A stretch of 64,000 nt of DNA. Origin: Theodoxus fluviatilis. Lineage: Eukaryota > Mollusca > Gastropoda > Cycloneritida > Neritidae. The translations under genes were made by a program, and so were the position numbers. Numbering within the stretch: position 1 is the stretch's first letter; each line of letters begins with the position of its first letter. Shown here one piece after another: positions 45,106 to 57,955 of this stretch. The DNA lies in the NCBI GenBank assembly GCA_034096865.1, contig JAWQFJ010020113.1, forward strand, positions 113,501 to 177,500, given 5' to 3'. The notes under the pieces are model-generated. The model made no database searches. It worked only from the letters and a program-made list of their open reading frames with translations, and was not told the DNA's origin.

Positions 45106-45482
45106 CACACATGTTGAATACAGTATCTTCCAGAGCACTACCATGGAGGCATGGATCATAACACTAAGAAGGCTTTCTACACAAACTCTGCCACAAAAGC
45201 AGCTCTGCAAGGGGGCACGTAGTTGTGTCAACCAGTCTGTCCTTACTGTGGAGCAAGACTTATGCCACAGTGGGCCAATTAGCCAGGCTTTCCACTATGT
45301 TACAAAATGTGTGACCCTACCTCAGAAAACCAGACGAAAAATGTCAAAAATGACCAAACCAGGCTTTTCAACCACAAAAGTATTCAGATTTTCACAGAAA
45401 TTCCAGATAAAATGGTGTGTTTATAGTACATATAATTCAATTTTTTCTTTTGTGTAAAGTTTCAGAAAAAGTAAATTACTAA

Positions 45483-46375
45483 GCCCTTTGACAACTTTGC
45501 TGGCCACTTGCTCAAGTACTGTTCCAGGGACTTTGGCCAGGTTTTGGTATTCATGGTCACACATTTTCCAGCAGGCAGGAGACCACTTATACCCTCAAGT
45601 AGCGGAACATACTCAGCACAACTCTTTGTCATTCACCCTGTGACACCAAGACATTGTTGGTGACAGAAGTGGCACTTTCATGTTCATGCCCAAGGTTATG
45701 GCTCAAGGACCACAACATAGCTTACAAGGCATGTATGAGCTAATAAAAGTTGTATGACTACATGGCATTAATCAGAATGACTTCGTCACATCTTTCCTTC
45801 AGTAGATCTGAAGTAAGGACACAGTCATATATATCAAGAGCAATGAAACTTGACTCTGAAAATATATCAAGAGCTAGTTCAAAGCTCTAAAAGCCACTAT
45901 AAATGGGTCAAAGAGAGTATAAAATTCCTGAGGCTGTTACACTTCACACCATGCAAATCCTATTTGATTCCTCAACAAACTATTGACAAAAAAATCACTA
46001 CACACACCTTCTTCCTAGCCATTCTGGAGTGGAGAAGTGCTCTACTAATCTTGGAACTTGGCATCCAATACATCCAGGGTCTGAAACTGTCTACTTCCCT
46101 CACTTGCCACTTCACTCTGAAGTGATGGGCAGTAAGATTTTCAAATGGACCAGATCAACTTTTTCTAAGGGATTTTCAGTGGAATTGCTTGACATAAAAC
46201 TATTTTAGAAGTTTACAGCTTTTCTATGATATATCCAGGATGTTTTAAAATGCTAAATCCCTCAAACAATGCAGTTTCTAGCACAATGTAACCCCGTTTA
46301 CTCTAGGCCAGCTTGAAACTGAGCCGTCACATGCAGACTTAGCTATGCTGTCATATGCCATAGCTGTCAAAGGGC
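45483..46375 (+). mobile_element. Decayed piggyBac-like element (tentative)
   Basis: Inverted ends AGCCCTTTGACA (45482-45493) and TGTCAAAGGGCT (46365-46376) are flanked by CTAA and TGAA, each one change from TTAA. Inside, an open frame around 45850-46125 has spacing loosely like the late part of a piggyBac transposase (KWVKESIKFLRLLHF, then DKKITTHTFFLAILEW). The resemblance is weak and the frame is broken upstream, so this is at best a relic. Confidence 0.35.
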
Positions 46376-46644
46376 TGAATTACAAAGTACAGCTGCTTTG
46401 AACCTGTGGCATCTTAAACAATTGAGGACACTGCACACTAGCATTTGCCTTGTCAGAAATGGCCCATACTCCTATTAACACGGTTGCCCTCTCATTTCAT
46501 CAAGATTAGGTGCATTGGGGAAAAAAGGATTGCAATGTCACAATCAGAGCAGCAGGAGACATCACACCTGAGGAAACGGAATGAGTGCAAAAGATAAAAG
46601 CAGGAAGAGCAAGGGGGGGGGGGGGTGTTTGTTAGCAAGAAGTG

Positions 46645-47012
46645 GGATGGATGGATGGATGGATGGATGGATGGATGGATGGATGGATGGATGGATGGAT
46701 GAAAGGATGGAAGGATGGAAGGATGGATGGATGGATGGATGGATGGATGGAAATGATGGCTGGCTGGCTGGCTGGCTGGCTGGATGGATGGATGGATGGA
46801 TGGAAGGACAGACGGACGGATGGATGGACGGACGGACGGATGGATGGACGGATGGGTGGGTGGGTGGGTGGGTGGGTGGATGGATGGATGGATGGACTGA
46901 TGAAAGGATGAATGAATGGGTGGTAGGATGGTAGGGTGGGTGGGTGGGTGGATGGACAGATGAATGGATGAATGGATGGATGAATGGATGGATGGATGGG
47001 TGGATAGGAATT
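46645..47012. repeat. (GGAT)n tetranucleotide array
   Basis: About 370 bases of GGAT with GGCT, GGAC and GGGT variant blocks. Confidence 0.95.
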
Positions 47013-47151
47013 TCAGACCTCTCAACCTTTGTTGCTATAAAACCTCACTACGTTAAGTCACTGCTTAGTGGAAATATGAGAAAGTCAAGACTCCATTCAT
47101 TTCTTTCTCAAACTGAATACGGAGATATGTTGGGTTGATTCTTATCCCCAG

Positions 47152-47322
47152 CTGGGGTGGGGGTGGGAGATGGGGGTGAAAGGGTTGTGGGTGGGGGTGG
47201 GAGATGGGGGTGAAAGGGTTGTGGGTGGGGTGGGAGATGGGGGTGAAAGGGTTGTGGGTGGGAGATGGGGGTGAAAGGGTTGTGGGTGGGAGGTGGGGGT
47301 GAAAGGGTTGTGGGTGGGGATG
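47152..47322. repeat. G-rich minisatellite (about 34-bp unit)
   Basis: Five units of GGGAGATGGGGGTGAAAGGG plus TTGTGGGTGGG, of variable length. Many G runs make the plus strand quadruplex-prone. Confidence 0.9.
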
Positions 47323-47329
47323 AGAATAA

Positions 47330-48700
47330 TCAGGAAGAAATTAGAAATGCAGAAGCAGGTACAGAAAGAACCAGGAGGAAAAGAACAACATATGGTGCAA
47401 GGTCAGGACAGGAATTGCATGAGACTTGACCTAAGATCAAGGAAGCTCTAGAAGAAGGTTCAGGAACTTGATGACAATAGGCAAGAACACAACAGAAGCA
47501 GATTGAGGATGGATGGAGAAGCAGCATCTCCAGGAGCATCAGCAGCGGGAGGAACACTTGAGGAACAAACTAGCTAGAGAAGTGGGAAGAGCAGCAGCAG
47601 ATCAAGGAGGAAAGAAGGATCATGAAAACCAGGAATACTAATACCATAGCGACAGTGCAGTAGGAAGACCAGACGAAGAAGCAGACTGGGCAGGAAGAGG
47701 AGGAAGGAAGAGCAGAACCAGAGTAAAACACGAGGCCTGAGAGGAGTGAGAGGAGGAGTGAGAGGAGGAGCAGGAGAAGCAGTAGATGAAGCAGGACGTA
47801 CACGCTGGAACTGGAGAAGCTGCGGCAGCGGCAGTGGGGGGCAGGGGGTAATGAAATAGAATGTCGATTCCAACCACTAGGGAAAAGGATACCGAATAAG
47901 TAATACAGGAAACTTTTTTTTAAACTCGAAGAGATGGAAATGATGCATCAGCAGGAACATTTAACCTCAATCTTATTGACTGACACGCTCTATAACATTC
48001 TTTCTCGCATATATCTTTCCAAGTAGTACGCGGGTTACTCAAACGCCATGCAATAATCATAAACGCCGGACCATATCTCATTCCTCCCTTCGTTGACCTC
48101 ATCGATTAGCTCAATCAATGGACCATCACGACAGCTTTGACAAGAAATGATCCGTTGACACCAGGGGGAAGTGATCGATACCTCCCACAAAGCACCTGCC
48201 CACAATTGCTCGGGCAAACTCTGATCGGAATGGACTGCCACAGAATATCGACCTGCAGCCATTCCTGCTTCCTCTGGGTGTGACTGTTAAGCATCTCATC
48301 TACAGCGATTATTGAGCACTGGGAGAGAACCGGTTGACAGTGCGCGGAGAAGAGAAGAGGAAAACGCGAATTAAACATGATTCAATCCACGTTTTTAGCA
48401 TGTACTGTACTGTTTGACACGAAGCACAACAATTTTCGCACGGAAAAAACGAAGCCTCTATGGGTGAGGCACAGCAGGAACAATCAAAGCATATGCAAGT
48501 GTAATTACGTAGCAGAACTATAATACTTCACCTGTCTCTCAAACAATTCCTACGTTATCAATTTCAGCTGCATTCGAAACCGGGAGTGAAGGTGTGCTTG
48601 CCGCATCATCGACAAAATCATCGACCATTTAAATGCTTGTCATCCAAATGACACCTACAGCTGGTTTCGCCAGACACACAAATGCCAGCCGACTGCATTG
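47330..48700. other. No gene recognised; purine-rich then unique sequence
   Basis: Up to about 47830 the sequence is purine-rich with loose AGGAAG units. Beyond this it is less repetitive and richer in CpG. No convincing coding signal was seen apart from the possible 5' exon just beyond its right edge. Confidence 0.45.
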
Positions 48701-48708
48701 TCACTAAC

Positions 48709-48960
48709 CTGCAGAGAGGATCGTCAGGGGTTAGCACCATTCAATCCGTCAGCTTGTCAACGCTTTCAAGCCATAACGGTGAACGTCGTCAGCAGACGAC
48801 ACAAACTTCGCTGAGTCGGTCTCCGCACAAACATTCCAGGTGATGCAGCGGGCGCAACAGGCAGCTGTCAGTAGTAAGCTCTGACGCAAGTAGACAGGTA
48901 CAGGTCCGCGGGAACAGATCAGGTAGGAGACACCCTGCACACCCCGGGTACCGCGTTCCC
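48709..48960 (-). promoter_or_regulatory. Possible 5' untranslated exon and promoter region of the coiled-coil gene
   Basis: The minus strand has a donor CTCTGCAG/GTTAGTG with its boundary at 48709, and the surrounding 48-49.4 kb is richer in CpG than the introns. In the frame required by exon 1 this exon has a TGA shortly before the donor, so it could only be untranslated. The right edge given is arbitrary. This is inference. Confidence 0.25.
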
Positions 48961-51900
48961 TCCGCTCTTTTGGTTAGTCGGTTAGTCCAGCAGCGCCTAG
49001 CACCGGTTTGCTCGCGAACTAGGCTGGCTAGCTGTCACGGTTCGATTCTGGAGGGCGGCGTTCGTGTCAGAACCTGCCTATACTTCTTTTTCCTCCCGTG
49101 TGTATGTGTGTGCCGTTCGGCTCTGGTGAAGGATCGTCTGCTTATAGATTCCACAGAGCGTCTTTGTCTGGTTAGCAGCCTGTTAGTTCCTTTTGCCCTC
49201 TGTCTCAAAGCTGCCTTTGTCGGATGAGTGATCCGCCCCCAATTTTCTCTTTGCTCTCTGGAGTGGTCGATCTTTATCGGCAGAGACGCACACGTGTGTT
49301 TAACAGCTGACGTGAGGAAGGACAGAGGATGCCGCATCACGTGTGTTCCCGTCTCTATTCACATCAAAGTCTTCTATCGTTGCCACCAATTTTTTTTACG
49401 TTCGCAGCATACGAGAAAAAAATAGCCCGTTGTCTGCTATGAAAATGGCCATTGGTTTCTACGACCTACAAGCCTACAACTGCACAAGATGGACACAAGA
49501 AAAGTCGAACATAAAAGGATGTATTTTGAATAACACTGCATATTGAAACGGCATATATATGCATGCTAGTCATTAGTGTTCATGAGGATCCAGAATCGAT
49601 GCAATTTCCCCATAGGTAAGATCATTTTGCAGATGTACTCATTTAGGCTACGTGTGTGCGCCTACGTGTGTGTGTGCGTGCGTATGTGTGGACCATTATC
49701 CAAGTGTCTGCGCCCACTCTAACGCTTTGTACCACCAATGGTCCACAACATAAACAACAAATACAAGATATTAACTCATTGTTGACCGCACACAGCCTAC
49801 ACTGTCGTCTGCCAGTCCGGAGTTCACATCCCTGACAATGGCTAGAGTCTAGGCAGAGATACTATATTATGTCTCTGGTCTAGGCTAGAGTTGATGTCAC
49901 AAAGACAACAAATCGAACTGATCTTGGCTGGGCTTGGAAAATCCCCAAACAATAAGATGGTTTTAATGCCTAGTAGCACGTGGTGCCGAGTTACACGTCT
50001 TTGGGCCTGGGTCTGTCTCTGACAAGAGGTCTGGAGGCACCGCGTCTCCCAACAATAGTGTACCGCTCCCAAGCATTGAAGGAACGACCGCCATTCTGCC
50101 CCCATGTAATCGCCCCGTCATCAATCAAAGAGCTCCCCTTCTATCTTGACCTATAGCACCACCGGCACTAGCAGATAGGGTCGGTCGTTAGAACGAGGCC
50201 ACATATTTTCCACGTCTAACTATGCCAAACAGGTTGTACTGAAGGCCTTCGCAAGTTCTCCGGTTAATTAGGCCGGATACAAAAGCACTGAAAGTAAAGA
50301 CCGACTGTCCAGACTTTGCCATTTTCGCTAATGGCAATCGAAATAATTTTTCTTCCTCTGAATCCTGTAACCTTTGTGCTTCACAATAATGGTGAGGACT
50401 ATGAAAGTCAAAATGTTTGCAACAGACGACAAGAGTCACAGGTTCCTGGAAAGTCAACTCTGGTAACTTTTTATATGAAACTACTCCGATAAGTCTGTCT
50501 GATCTCGAAGTAATCGTCGAACCAAATTATATCTACCGTATCAAACTTTGACTCAGAAATTTTGTATATTTTTTCCATTCGATATTCTTAAAGCTACTAG
50601 CAGCGGAATGACAAGGAGACCATCAATTCTTTTAATCTGCAATATATTAAGGAGACCTTGTTAGGACACCTATCTCAAGGAATTCGAATTGGTGAGCATT
50701 CCAAAACTAAAACATGTGTCAGATTTCATTACTGGCCACTCAAAGAGCCGCCCAAAATTTCAGATCCTTGCAAGAACATGAAATACGGTATGTCGTGGTT
50801 TTTCCCTCCGCCAAAACTGCTATCAATTTTCACTAATCAAGGCTATCTATTATACTATAAGGGATCACACTGAATAACTTCACTTGTGACTAGTAATCCT
50901 GCATGCAACCTCCACTAGCAGCTTTCATTCGATTGCCTTTAACTCCACACAAGTGGAAAGCGTAGGCAAGCTTCGATCTGCATCGGGTACCCTTTCCCAC
51001 ACGGCAGCGTAAAACGGTACTTTAACTGCAGTCTTATGGGGACAAAGCGAGCGCAAACGATCATTTGTCAGACAAAAACATTCTAGGCCTGGTGAAAGGA
51101 TTTCGGCCACAATATTTCCCTTATCTTCAGCACTAGCTATCCGCTTTCCTGAAAGCAAACTTCTCAGCGACCGTGTCAACTTCACTCCCAAGCCCCTCAG
51201 CCGATAAGCTGGCATTTATGTCTACTCGCACCTAGTACCTCCGGGAGGTTGATGCGTATGTAATTTTTCAAAGGGAATCCACGCAGTCGTTGTACTTACT
51301 CACTGAATGGTTTACTCAGCGTCATACAACGGAAGCTTTTTGGCGGAAAGAGCCGAAAGAGTTTGCCCAACCACTCATTCTCCCTGCCTACCTACCCAAC
51401 TATATACCTACCTACGCACAGCTCACTGTTTTCGCGCAGACTTACCGAATTCTGACAAGCGATTTACAGCTCGGGAATATTAGGGACATAGCCCAGCGGA
51501 AAATCCTGGAGCTGTCATCGGAGTATTGGAGGACGCCACTGAAAGGAGAATTCCGGTCTCTCCAAGAGCTGAGATAGGCAGCCCTGGCAGAGCTACTGGT
51601 GGGCCCGTAGTATGTGTGCCTAGGGCTGGCCTGGTTGTAGGCCCTGTGCCTGTGGGCTATACCCCAAGGGCGACGTCTGCTCACTCCACACTACACACAG
51701 TCAGATAAGGGTTCGACCAGTACCGGCGCCAATCACAGTCATCGACTCCAGGAGCAGATCAATGGCCAGTGCCACCTGCCGAAGTACGGTGCCACCTGAA
51801 CCGTGGGCAACCAAACGCAGACTTCCTGAGATAACCTGGACGACACGCAAGCTGGTGTGAGGATTTTTACTACTCACCTTCGGCAAGGAAGGCTCGAGAT

Positions 51901-53420
51901 GTTTTCATCTGCCATGAGACAGGAAAAGTGAGCCAAAATGTACGCATGTTCTCCTACCAAGAGATAGAAACAAGTATTAATCTACTGGAAACTAAAGGAA
52001 ATCAAACATATAAAATAGTCGTATTGTTTCTCATTGATTGAAATAAACGTAGTGCATCAGAAAAGTAGACAGCCAGCCATAAATTCGACGAGAACTGCTA
52101 CTTGGCAGAGAGATACGCTCACGCATAGCACACACTCATTCATGAGCGCGCTTGTGCATGTATTCAGATATACATGTAGGCTATTAGACTATGGGGCCTC
52201 TTTGTTCGAAGTCCAACTGAAGTTTTTCAAAATGAGCAGTAGCCAAATGGCTGTTCCAAAGGTCTTCTCCACTACTCGATCCGTGATCAGTATCAATGGG
52301 TTGCTTGCTTTTTGCGTTAGAACGGTGGCCCTGACGAAGGCCAGATCAATATCTCTCAGACAGACATCGCCTAGCCTGGTATACTACGTGCCTTCTTACT
52401 GCCTCGCGTCACGAAACGCAAGCTCGTCTATCACACCTACAGGCACTCCTCACAGGCTTTGCGATGTGCTTTTCTTCTTGCCCGACAGCTGCGATATTGA
52501 ACATGCTTATACCTTGTTCGTGACATGCATTCAATGAATGCGGGGGGATTACGTGACCACTAGCTTTGAGACTGGTAAAGTCAACAGTTTGGATTAAAGT
52601 ATGGCAACTTGGGTTCCATTCTCACGCCCTCGAGATCTGGATATTGCCATCGTGTTTCTTAATAGAAAGGAATAAAACTATGGGCGTTTTTGGATTTGGG
52701 GTATCATATTGGATAAATGCCAAACTTAGATTTTGTCAAAGCTCCATAGTTAGGAAATGTTTCCCCTTCGATAACAACAGACGTTAAACTTCAGGCAACA
52801 AAAGCCTCACATACTGCCAGGCTCCATGTTTAATGGCGATTTGACAACGTCTGGGCTGCACCATTAAGTCATTCTCAATAATAGTTTTTGATTTTGTTCT
52901 TGAGTGAATCTAGCAATATAACATGATACGAGAAAAACTTTCTGTGTGAAAACCTACATCACGAGGAAAGTCTTGTAATCCAGCGGAGTATTTGGCGAAT
53001 GTCGTTTTTCAACCATGCGTTGAAAAACCTTCAGACAGTTTTCTGCTGGAGGGTTACCTTGGAAACAAAGTGCAAAACACCTTTGGGTTACACAAGTACC
53101 AATCCACGGTTTCTGGAGCAGTACACGTCACCTGTCCAGGCGGTGTTTTCCATTCACTTTATGCCTGCTGCGTTCACGGGGTAGGAATAGGTATTGAAAA
53201 TGGATCACGAACAACCACAGACGCTCGGATTACAACCTAGCCGTGAGCTACCTTGGCTGGAACGCTCCCTCAGAGCCAACCTCGACAGCAAGCAGTGCTT
53301 GAGAGGGGCAGAGCAGAGGCGACAGTGCAGGTGGGCGTGGAGTGCACTCATTATAGTGGGGAGGTGTGAGACATATGGGCGAAATGCAAGGCAGGAAGGG
53401 AACAGGAAGCGAGTGGTGAG
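48961..53420. other. No gene recognised
   Basis: Mixed-composition intergenic sequence. Open frames are short and do not show coding bias or motifs. A small (TG)n is near 49660-49690. GTTCGATTC at 49040 resembles a B box, but no tRNA fold surrounds it. Confidence 0.45.
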
Positions 53421-53428
53421 AGAATGGG

Positions 53429-53430
<2 letters not shown>

Positions 53431-53506
<76 letters not shown>

Positions 53507-53514
53507 GTGTGTGT
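53431..53514. repeat. (GT)n microsatellite
   Basis: About 42 GT units followed by a purine-rich G-run stretch at 53520-53570. Confidence 0.95.
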
Positions 53515-53820
53515 TTGACCGGGGGAGGGGAGAGAGACCTGGGGGAGAGGGGGGGGGGGGGGAGGCTGAGGGTAGGATGAGATGGAAAGTAAAGTGATCA
53601 GTGTGGAAGACTGCTTGCTGTAAATTCGATTACACAGTAACACTAGTCTGGGTTTGAATGTTTATCAGTGCAGAGTAAACGAAGGGACATGCACACACTC
53701 TCTTCACGACATGGACAAGACTGAATCATGAACACATGATAACAGTGCTGCCAGTTGAACCTTTCGAATTCGTACTGCTCGAAGGTTTTTAATGAAAAGG
53801 ATTTATATTAGGCAGTCATA

Positions 53821-54260
53821 GTGCGTCCTCCACGAACTTCGCATTGGTATACTTCGTATCTAAATCAGGGTGCGCGCGCATCACAAGAAAGTGACGAGAG
53901 CGTAAAATCATGTCAACACAACCGATGGCAACACATGCTTCGGCGTGGATGCGTTGACCTGCATTCGATGTGTAAACTGTAGGAGCTTTCACGATCTATT
54001 AATGCATTCAACATACACCTTTGATAAATTAATGCTGTGCATGGCTTATATTTTCTTTGGATGGGTTGCTAGTATCCCGAAATAGAGCGTTTTGTGAGCG
54101 AACCGGCAACACGTCGGCCATTGAAATTTGCAAATAGTTGGCGAGTTCACCTCTTGTCGTGACCTCTACGCATGCGCATTAGTTCGTCACTTTCTTGTGA
54201 TGCGCGCGCACCCTGATTTAGATACGAAGTATACCAATGCGAAGTTCGTGGAGGACGCAC
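53821..54260. mobile_element. MITE with 77-bp perfect terminal inverted repeats, 440 bp
   Basis: The first 77 bases (53821-53897, starting GTGCGTCCTCCACGAACTTC) are exactly complementary to the last 77 (54184-54260). TA lies on both sides, which suggests a Tc1/mariner-type target. There is no coding capacity. Confidence 0.85.
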
Positions 54261-54263
54261 TAT

Positions 54264-54780
54264 AGCCTTGTTCAGGACGCGCAGCGATTCAAAGCGCTGC
54301 TCAGCGCTGCATGTGATTCACTCCTGAACGGCCAATTTGGGGCGTGCTTCACTCAGCGCTGAGCAGCGCTCTGCATCACCGATCCGAGATGATGCAGAAT
54401 GATTATGCAGCAGATTCAAAATGGCGTCTTCGATCCCGCACTGGCCATCGACGCGTAAAATAACCCTCAGAAACATCATTTTGGGGCTGGAACGGGCTTT
54501 ATGTGCCCCAAGCGCTCTGTGTGTGCAAGTAATGGCAAGTAAGGATGACACAGTAGTGGATTTTATTCATGCAAAATACATGTAAACGTGCATAAACGAT
54601 GTCTGTGGCAAAGAAAATACTTTCTTCGCGTCTATCAACACAACATGGGGCGCAGAAGATTTACCTCCCCTTTAACAAGTGAAGCGCTGCACTACATCTT
54701 AGGCGTTCAGGAGTGGCAAAGAGCGCTCAATTGCCAACATGAAGCGCTCATGCAGCGCTGAGTACTTCTGAACAAGCCTT
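54264..54780. mobile_element. Non-autonomous element with TTGTTCAG ends, 517 bp
   Basis: It begins AGCCTTGTTCAGGA and ends TTCTGAACAAGCCTT, so the termini are inverted with one or two mismatches. Both ends are followed internally by clusters of AGCGCTG palindromes (AGCGCTGCTCAGCGCT and CAGCGCTGAGCAGCGCT on the left; AGCGCT at about 54681, 54722, 54743 and 54753 on the right). Target duplication and superfamily are unclear; PIF/Harbinger is a possibility. It directly abuts the preceding MITE. Confidence 0.6.
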
Positions 54781-54789
54781 ATGACTGGC

Positions 54790-55800
54790 TATTGTCTCTG
54801 TCTCGGGCACCACACTTTCTTTAAGACCCCATCTCTCCACTTTTCTTCACTTTTCTCTCATCTCTTCTCTCCCACTTCTCTTCTCTTTTTTTCTCATTGG
54901 TCCTCGGCCCTTCAACCTTGCCCACCAACCTCATCTTTCCCAGTCCTACATGCCATCCCACCCCTGCATCAGACCCGCGTTTTCACACTGTTTTGTGTGT
55001 CAATTAGCATTGTTGTTGTGGCACCATATAATAACTAAATACCATTTTCAAGCTGCTCTGCTAGGGCTGAACATGTATTTGCTGTCTTGGAAACCTTCAC
55101 GTATAGCCGAAGATATTGCCGCTGTGGTCAAATTCATATTGAACATTTCATGAATTTGATTGTGATCATCACGTTTTAGTTGACAAACTAAACATTATCT
55201 TCACAGACTGCTGTATCTCAACGTACACATTTCGCTGTGCGAACACCATCACTTCTGAGACAGCGACTTTGCCAAAGACTGCACTCTTGATCGCCAGTAT
55301 CATGACTTGGCAAACACCTGGGAGATCTACAGCGCTGTAAAGTTGCGTGGCAGCCATATCTTGCCATTCCACACAGAAAGAGAGAGGCCTCTTCACCTGC
55401 ATACAGAAGTCACGTGCTCAATAGTATAGCCAGACGCCTGAAGAACAGGCTAGATTGGCGGCGCTATCAGCACTTTAGGGGCCAATACGTCACAGGAAAC
55501 TTGCCAAGAAGGGGCCATATCTCGGCGGCTGTCACTTGAGGACCCTCTCCTCTGGCCTGTGCGATAGCCTCTTCAGCTTCGAGTGCTCAGGGAATCCTTG
55601 CGCAGTCTCTGCCCTTAAGGAGAGTCACGGTACTAAACTCTGACTGGGCGCTTGTTACGAAGACAGATGGTGGTCATGAAAGTGCGTGTGTTTGAAACGT
55701 GGAGTGATTCATGGGGATTTTGGTCAAGAAGGTTGGAAATTTTTTAGCTTCATGCACATGTGGACAAGGATTGGGCAAATTAATGTTTAGACGAAGTATT
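54790..55800. other. No gene recognised
   Basis: A pyrimidine-rich part at 54790-54900, then unique-looking sequence without coding motifs. Confidence 0.45.
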
Positions 55801-55809
55801 AGTGGTGTT

Positions 55810-55914
55810 GCAAGAAATGAATAATCGAGATTTCTCCCGTCCCATGAATTGAACCACGGCACTGGGCCTCGCACATAATCAAACGCCAAGGGTTGCTCGC
55901 CTAAATCCTCCGGC
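55810..55914 (-). repeat. SINE-like unit, inverted copy 1
   Basis: Complementary over about 100 bp to 56000-56100 (GAATTGAACCACGGCACTG matches CAGTGCCGTGGTTCAATTC). On the minus strand it holds the B-box-like GGTTCAATTC. Confidence 0.55.
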
Positions 55915-55999
55915 AATCCAGTAGTCTCCGCTTCTGCATGACTGCACAGTCAGCTCCTCAACCTCTACTCGTCAATTGAAACCCACTCTTTTGGTCAGG

Positions 56000-56100
56000 C
56001 GGATTTAGGCAAGCAAGCTTTGACATTTGATTATGAGCGAGGCACAGTGCCGTGGTTCAATTCCTGGCACGGGAGAAATCTGGATTATTAATTTCTTGCA
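56000..56100 (+). repeat. SINE-like unit, copy 2, with RNA polymerase III B box
   Basis: GGTTCAATTCC at 56054-56064 fits the B-box consensus. The preceding and following bases do not form a full tRNA fold, so this is a tRNA-derived repeat rather than a tRNA gene. Confidence 0.5.
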
Positions 56101-56109
56101 ATTCCCTAT

Positions 56110-57290
56110 CGGCTGCGACCCTGTGTCACTACAGTGTGTTGTAACCCTGTGTGCTCGTAAATGAGTAAGAATGTAAATACGGTGAACATTTATAATGCAA
56201 CTTCACCTTTGTGAGACTATGTGAGTGTTGGTTCAACGTCAATAACATGCAACACCCCTCATTCCCACCCCCAACAACAAAAATCGTCCAGAGATGAGCT
56301 TTCTCAACACCATGTTAACTATATTCATGGTATGATATAACAGACCTTCTCTTGTGTGTTATATGTCGTCAAAATTTGCTTCACATCTACAGGTGTGACG
56401 ACCATGTACATTTTATTTTTTAAACTACAAGTGACCTTTTTGAACCAGTTCCAGATAATCGGACACTTTTAACGGTTTTTTTCAAATGATGGATAAATTA
56501 AAATTATCCGTAACAATTATATTTATCAAGAGCTATATATATGTCGGATAGTCAATTAAAATGAAGCATTATTATTCTTTCAAGAAACCTGTATTCACGG
56601 GGAGGCAAGACTCCGAGCATTCAAGCAAACAAAATCCGAAACTACAGTCGAATCCAGTACCCCATCATCTTCTTTTTTTGTCAACAATCATCATTATTCT
56701 TAGAGAGAAGAAAATTATATGCCTGTATGCTATTCCACAACCTTAGCGAGACTAGACTCTTCAGTCGAAAGTGGGAGCATACGTTCTGAAGACACTCCAC
56801 AGACTTAAAGGCTTATACACCACGCCGTGTCGAGTATCCTGACAACCTATTTGACAAGGGAAGGACGAGACGGGATGGACCCAGTATGATCTGAGTTATC
56901 TACGGGGATTCTGGGGTGTAAACCAACATCGGCCTTATGGCAGAACCTAGCCTCGCTTCTTGACCCAGTGCCAGGTGTTTTTACTGCTCCCTAAGTCTTT
57001 GGTGGCGATCCCCAGAGCTGCCGGAACCATAAAGTAATCCCCCTTTGACGCTTTGCCCCTTTGGGTCAACCGGCATTGGAGAGCAATGAAAACAAATGGC
57101 GACAGGAAGGAATGCTAGCTAAACTTGTTTATCTTCGGTCAGATTGACTACCGTTCGGCCCGTTCTCCGCAGTTCCTTTCCTCTTTAATGTGACCATCGA
57201 GTTCGTGGATTGCGATAAGTAGGGGAAATGCGATAAGCGCCGTGTGGGTAATCTCTTCCGATTCGCGTTTATCGTTGTCGGTCCTCACTT
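56110..57290. other. No gene recognised
   Basis: Unique-looking sequence, AT-rich to 56750 and of mixed composition after; no coding or repeat signal stands out. Confidence 0.45.

Positions 57291-57293
<3 letters not shown>

Positions 57294-57340
<47 letters not shown>
57294..57340. repeat. (TC)n microsatellite
   Basis: About 23 TC units. Confidence 0.95.
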
Positions 57341-57342
<2 letters not shown>

Positions 57343-57526
57343 GTATTCATAATACGCCCTGTTCCTTTTTGTGCGGAAACGGAGAAACGAACACCATGGC
57401 ATATAGGAACACATTCTCCATATGCTGGAACTTCGTTGAAGTAGTCTGATACGAGTTTTTGGTGGTTGCGACGTACAAGATTATTCTGAAAAATCATTCA
57501 TCGTCTGTTTCCTTTGGTCCTGTAAA

Positions 57527-57693
<167 letters not shown>

Positions 57694-57955
57694 TCGTACG
57701 CATGCATACCTATAGCTGATTTCATCTCATAAGACTTACCGTTATATGAGGTTTGCACCGTTATGAAAGAAAGTGCCACATAGTACTTTCAACATTCTGG
57801 ATACATCTGTTTCTTCTATCATTATCTTTCCGGGTTTTGTCGAGCGCATACTTTTGCATTGTTTCTGAAGCACAAGTACTGATAACTTTTTGTTAATGAG
57901 CCTGTCGATACCACAAGTAGATAGTATGTGCTTAAAATTGTCGACAGGTATTCAG

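Noticed and set aside
49028..49055. Possible tRNA T-arm (GGTTCGATTC)
   Set aside because: The flanking bases do not form a T stem or acceptor stem, and no A box lies at the right distance.
51290..51577. 95-codon open frame
   Set aside because: No recognisable motif, no splice-supported extension and atypical composition for a gene; treated as chance.
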